NCBI GenBank assembly: GCA_018384465.1
Contig: JAHAYQ010000228.1
Coordinates: 1 to 6,502 of the forward strand
DNA length: 6,502 bases
Direction: 5' to 3'
From: Myroides sp.
GTDB lineage: Bacteria > Bacteroidota > Bacteroidia > Flavobacteriales > Flavobacteriaceae
A program made the translations under genes and the position numbers. This document shows, piece after piece, positions 5,637 to 6,502 of this stretch. Each line of letters starts with the position of its first letter. Positions within the stretch are counted from its first letter, which is position 1. The notes beneath the pieces were generated by a model. It ran no database searches and was not told the origin of the DNA. It saw only the letters and a program-made list of their open reading frames with translations.

Positions 5637-5833
5637 AAAATACCATAAAAATAGAACGTGCCCGGTATAACCTTACTCAAGGCGATTTAGCGGAAAAAGT
5701 AGGGGTTTCACGACAAACTATTAATTCTATCGAAACAAAAAAATACGTTCCTTCTGCGGTTCTGGCATTAAAAATTGCTCAGGTTTTTCAAATGCCGGTA
5801 GAAGATTTGTTTAAGTTAGAAGAGGATGATTGA
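5633..5833 (+). CDS. Compact XRE/Cro-CI-type HTH transcriptional regulator
   Basis: The 66-residue protein is almost entirely one helix-turn-helix domain. The scanning helix is TQGDLAEKVG (15-24) and the recognition helix is VSRQTINSIE (25-34), followed by KYVPSAVLALKIAQVFQMPVEDLF, typical of the short stand-alone regulators of this group. It has no sensor or dimerisation extension, so any signal would have to reach it through a partner. The obvious candidate is the membrane protein whose stop codon it overlaps by four bases. An upstream ATG at 5570 in the same frame is rejected because it would lie well inside the membrane gene, and the family starts at MKN. It probably binds the paired dyads at 5144-5181 and controls its own operon; that is inference. 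No clear terminator follows the stop. Confidence 0.88.
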   Translation: MKNTIKIERARYNLTQGDLAEKVGVSRQTINSIETKKYVPSAVLALKIAQVFQMPVEDLFKLEEDD

Positions 5834-6053
5834 TTGGGGAGTAAAAGTATTTTTTGGGTATAAAAAAAACTTCCTGATTAATTTTAAAACCAATTCATAA
5901 TAGGGTAAGCCAATCACTGAATACCTAAGAACAGTGAAAAATCCATTCATAGGAAACCAATCGCAATTGCTGCAAGATAGTATATCTTCCTCAATGCCCT
6001 ATTTTCTCGCCAAAAAAAATGCTCTTCATATTTTGCACTCTAGAACTATCAAT
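5834..6053. other. Gene-free spacer between the HTH gene and the cas6 remnant
   Basis: This 220-base stretch at the convergent ends of two genes holds no convincing gene. Visible structures are a degenerate direct repeat (5886-5915 and 5937-5962), a six-pair inverted repeat TCACTG/CAGTGA (5914-5919 and 5932-5937), a seven-base inverted pair AATAGGG/CCCTATT (5899-5905 and 5997-6003) and a small hairpin AAGATA-GTA-TATCTT (5974-5988). No remnant of the missing Cas6 C-terminal half could be read in any minus-strand frame here. There are no CRISPR repeats. Confidence 0.6.
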
Positions 6054-6083
6054 AAAAAAGCAGATAAAAATTCTATCTGCTTT
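6054..6083 (-). terminator. Intrinsic terminator at the end of the truncated cas6
   Basis: AAAGCAGATA (6057-6066) and TATCTGCTTT (6074-6083) form a perfect 10-pair stem with a seven-base loop. Read on the minus strand it ends in a run of six T's (complement of 6054-6059), so it serves leftward transcription. The cas6 stop codon (6075-6073) lies inside the hairpin itself. In the plus direction only three T's follow, so it is a poor terminator for the HTH gene. Confidence 0.75.
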
Positions 6084-6474
6084 GGTATATTATTGTGATG
6101 GTAACTCGCTGCCTAATTAAAATAGGACTATTCAAAAAGAATTTCTCTTCTGAAGAAAACTCTGGCACATTTTTTATTTGAACATCAATTACCCTTGAAC
6201 CACAAAATGTTTCTGGGTCTGAAAGAATGCCTTTTATAATCTTTTTTATTAAATCAGAATCATAAGCACTAATAAAGAAATATGCGTCTCGATTGAGGTT
6301 AATTCCATTATTATTGGAACTTGTATTTTGTAACCATGAAAAAGAATACAAACTCGATTTTCCATGTTCTTCATTGTTTTTTCCTATCCATTTATGCACT
6401 AATCCTGTGAGTAAATGCTGATAAGAGTAAGGGATGATTTGCGTGTTTTTTGAAAGTTTAATATATAGCCTCAT
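6073..6474 (-). pseudogene. cas6: Truncated Cas6 CRISPR-RNA endoribonuclease (N-terminal half only)
   Basis: Intact Cas6 cuts CRISPR precursor RNA within the repeats to make guide RNAs in type I and III systems. The 133 residues here read like the N-terminal half of Bacteroidota Cas6 proteins: MRLYIKLSKNT at the start, PYSYQHLLTGLVHKWIG (15-31), SLYSFSWLQ (41-49), AYFFIS, DPETFCGSRV (86-95) and FFLNSPILIRQR (112-123). After R123 the similarity stops and ten unrelated residues lead to a TAG inside a terminator hairpin. Such proteins are normally about 230-260 residues and end in a glycine-rich RNA-binding loop, which is wholly absent and not found in other frames downstream. Candidate histidines H20, H27 and H37 are present, but the catalytic one cannot be assigned. 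ATG 6474 is preferred to one three codons earlier because the family begins MR. It is probably inactive, left by a deletion; a functional short form is less likely. Confidence 0.75.
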
Positions 6475-6502
6475 GTCAAACATGTTTTTGCTAGTGTACT
6501 AG

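Noticed and set aside
5848..5875. A/T-only imperfect stem after the HTH gene as its terminator
   Set aside because: The stem is almost all A-T with a mismatch and is not followed by a T-run on the plus strand.
5816..5950. 44-codon minus-strand open frame beginning MNGFF in the spacer after the HTH gene
   Set aside because: It is short, overlaps the end of the HTH gene, has no promoter or recognisable similarity, and is not the missing Cas6 C-terminus.
5834..6053. Possible CRISPR array or tracrRNA region beside cas6
   Set aside because: There are no regularly spaced identical repeats; the only direct repeat is degenerate and has the wrong spacing.

Overview
This window looks like chromosomal DNA from a member of the Bacteroidota, most likely a flavobacterium. 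The reasons are the strong A+T bias, the lack of Shine-Dalgarno sequences before the genes, and TAnnTTTG-type -7 promoter boxes 21-28 bases before most start codons. Palindromic intergenic repeats that I associate with Flavobacterium-like genomes, and proteins that read like Bacteroidota family members, point the same way. The assignment is inference; no rRNA or other phylogenetic marker is present.

Layout, left to right. Bases 1-204 hold the 3' end of an AlkB-type DNA dealkylation dioxygenase (+). Bases 205-695 are a gene-free, AT-rich spacer with a palindromic repeat and a nested inverted repeat. Two minus-strand genes follow: a six-to-seven-helix DUF1275/YoaK-like membrane protein (2492-1770) and, 45 bases downstream of it, a glutaminase with an export signal (1724-696). 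A second spacer (2493-2928) separates them from a plus-strand lipoprotein with a possible thioredoxin-like fold (2929-3477). That gene ends in a textbook intrinsic terminator. Next is an M17 leucyl aminopeptidase (3567-4958), also closed by a terminator, then a flavobacterial-type repeat element (5034-5113).

The right part carries a two-gene cassette: a small four-helix membrane protein (5214-5636) overlapping by ATGA a 66-residue XRE/Cro-type regulator (5633-5833). Upstream of it are two AAGTnnACTT dyads exactly 21 bases apart, which bracket the probable promoter and look like the regulator's own operator. After a 220-base gene-free stretch comes, on the minus strand, the N-terminal half of a Cas6 CRISPR-RNA endonuclease (6474-6073). 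Its reading frame runs into a hairpin terminator, and the C-terminal half is missing.

Functionally the window is mostly housekeeping: DNA repair, glutamine hydrolysis outside the cytoplasm, and peptide breakdown. The accessory interest lies at the right end, in the self-regulated membrane/HTH pair and the truncated cas6, which suggests that a CRISPR-Cas locus, or what is left of one, lies just beyond base 6502. I see no CRISPR repeats, tRNA, rRNA or intact mobile element inside the window.
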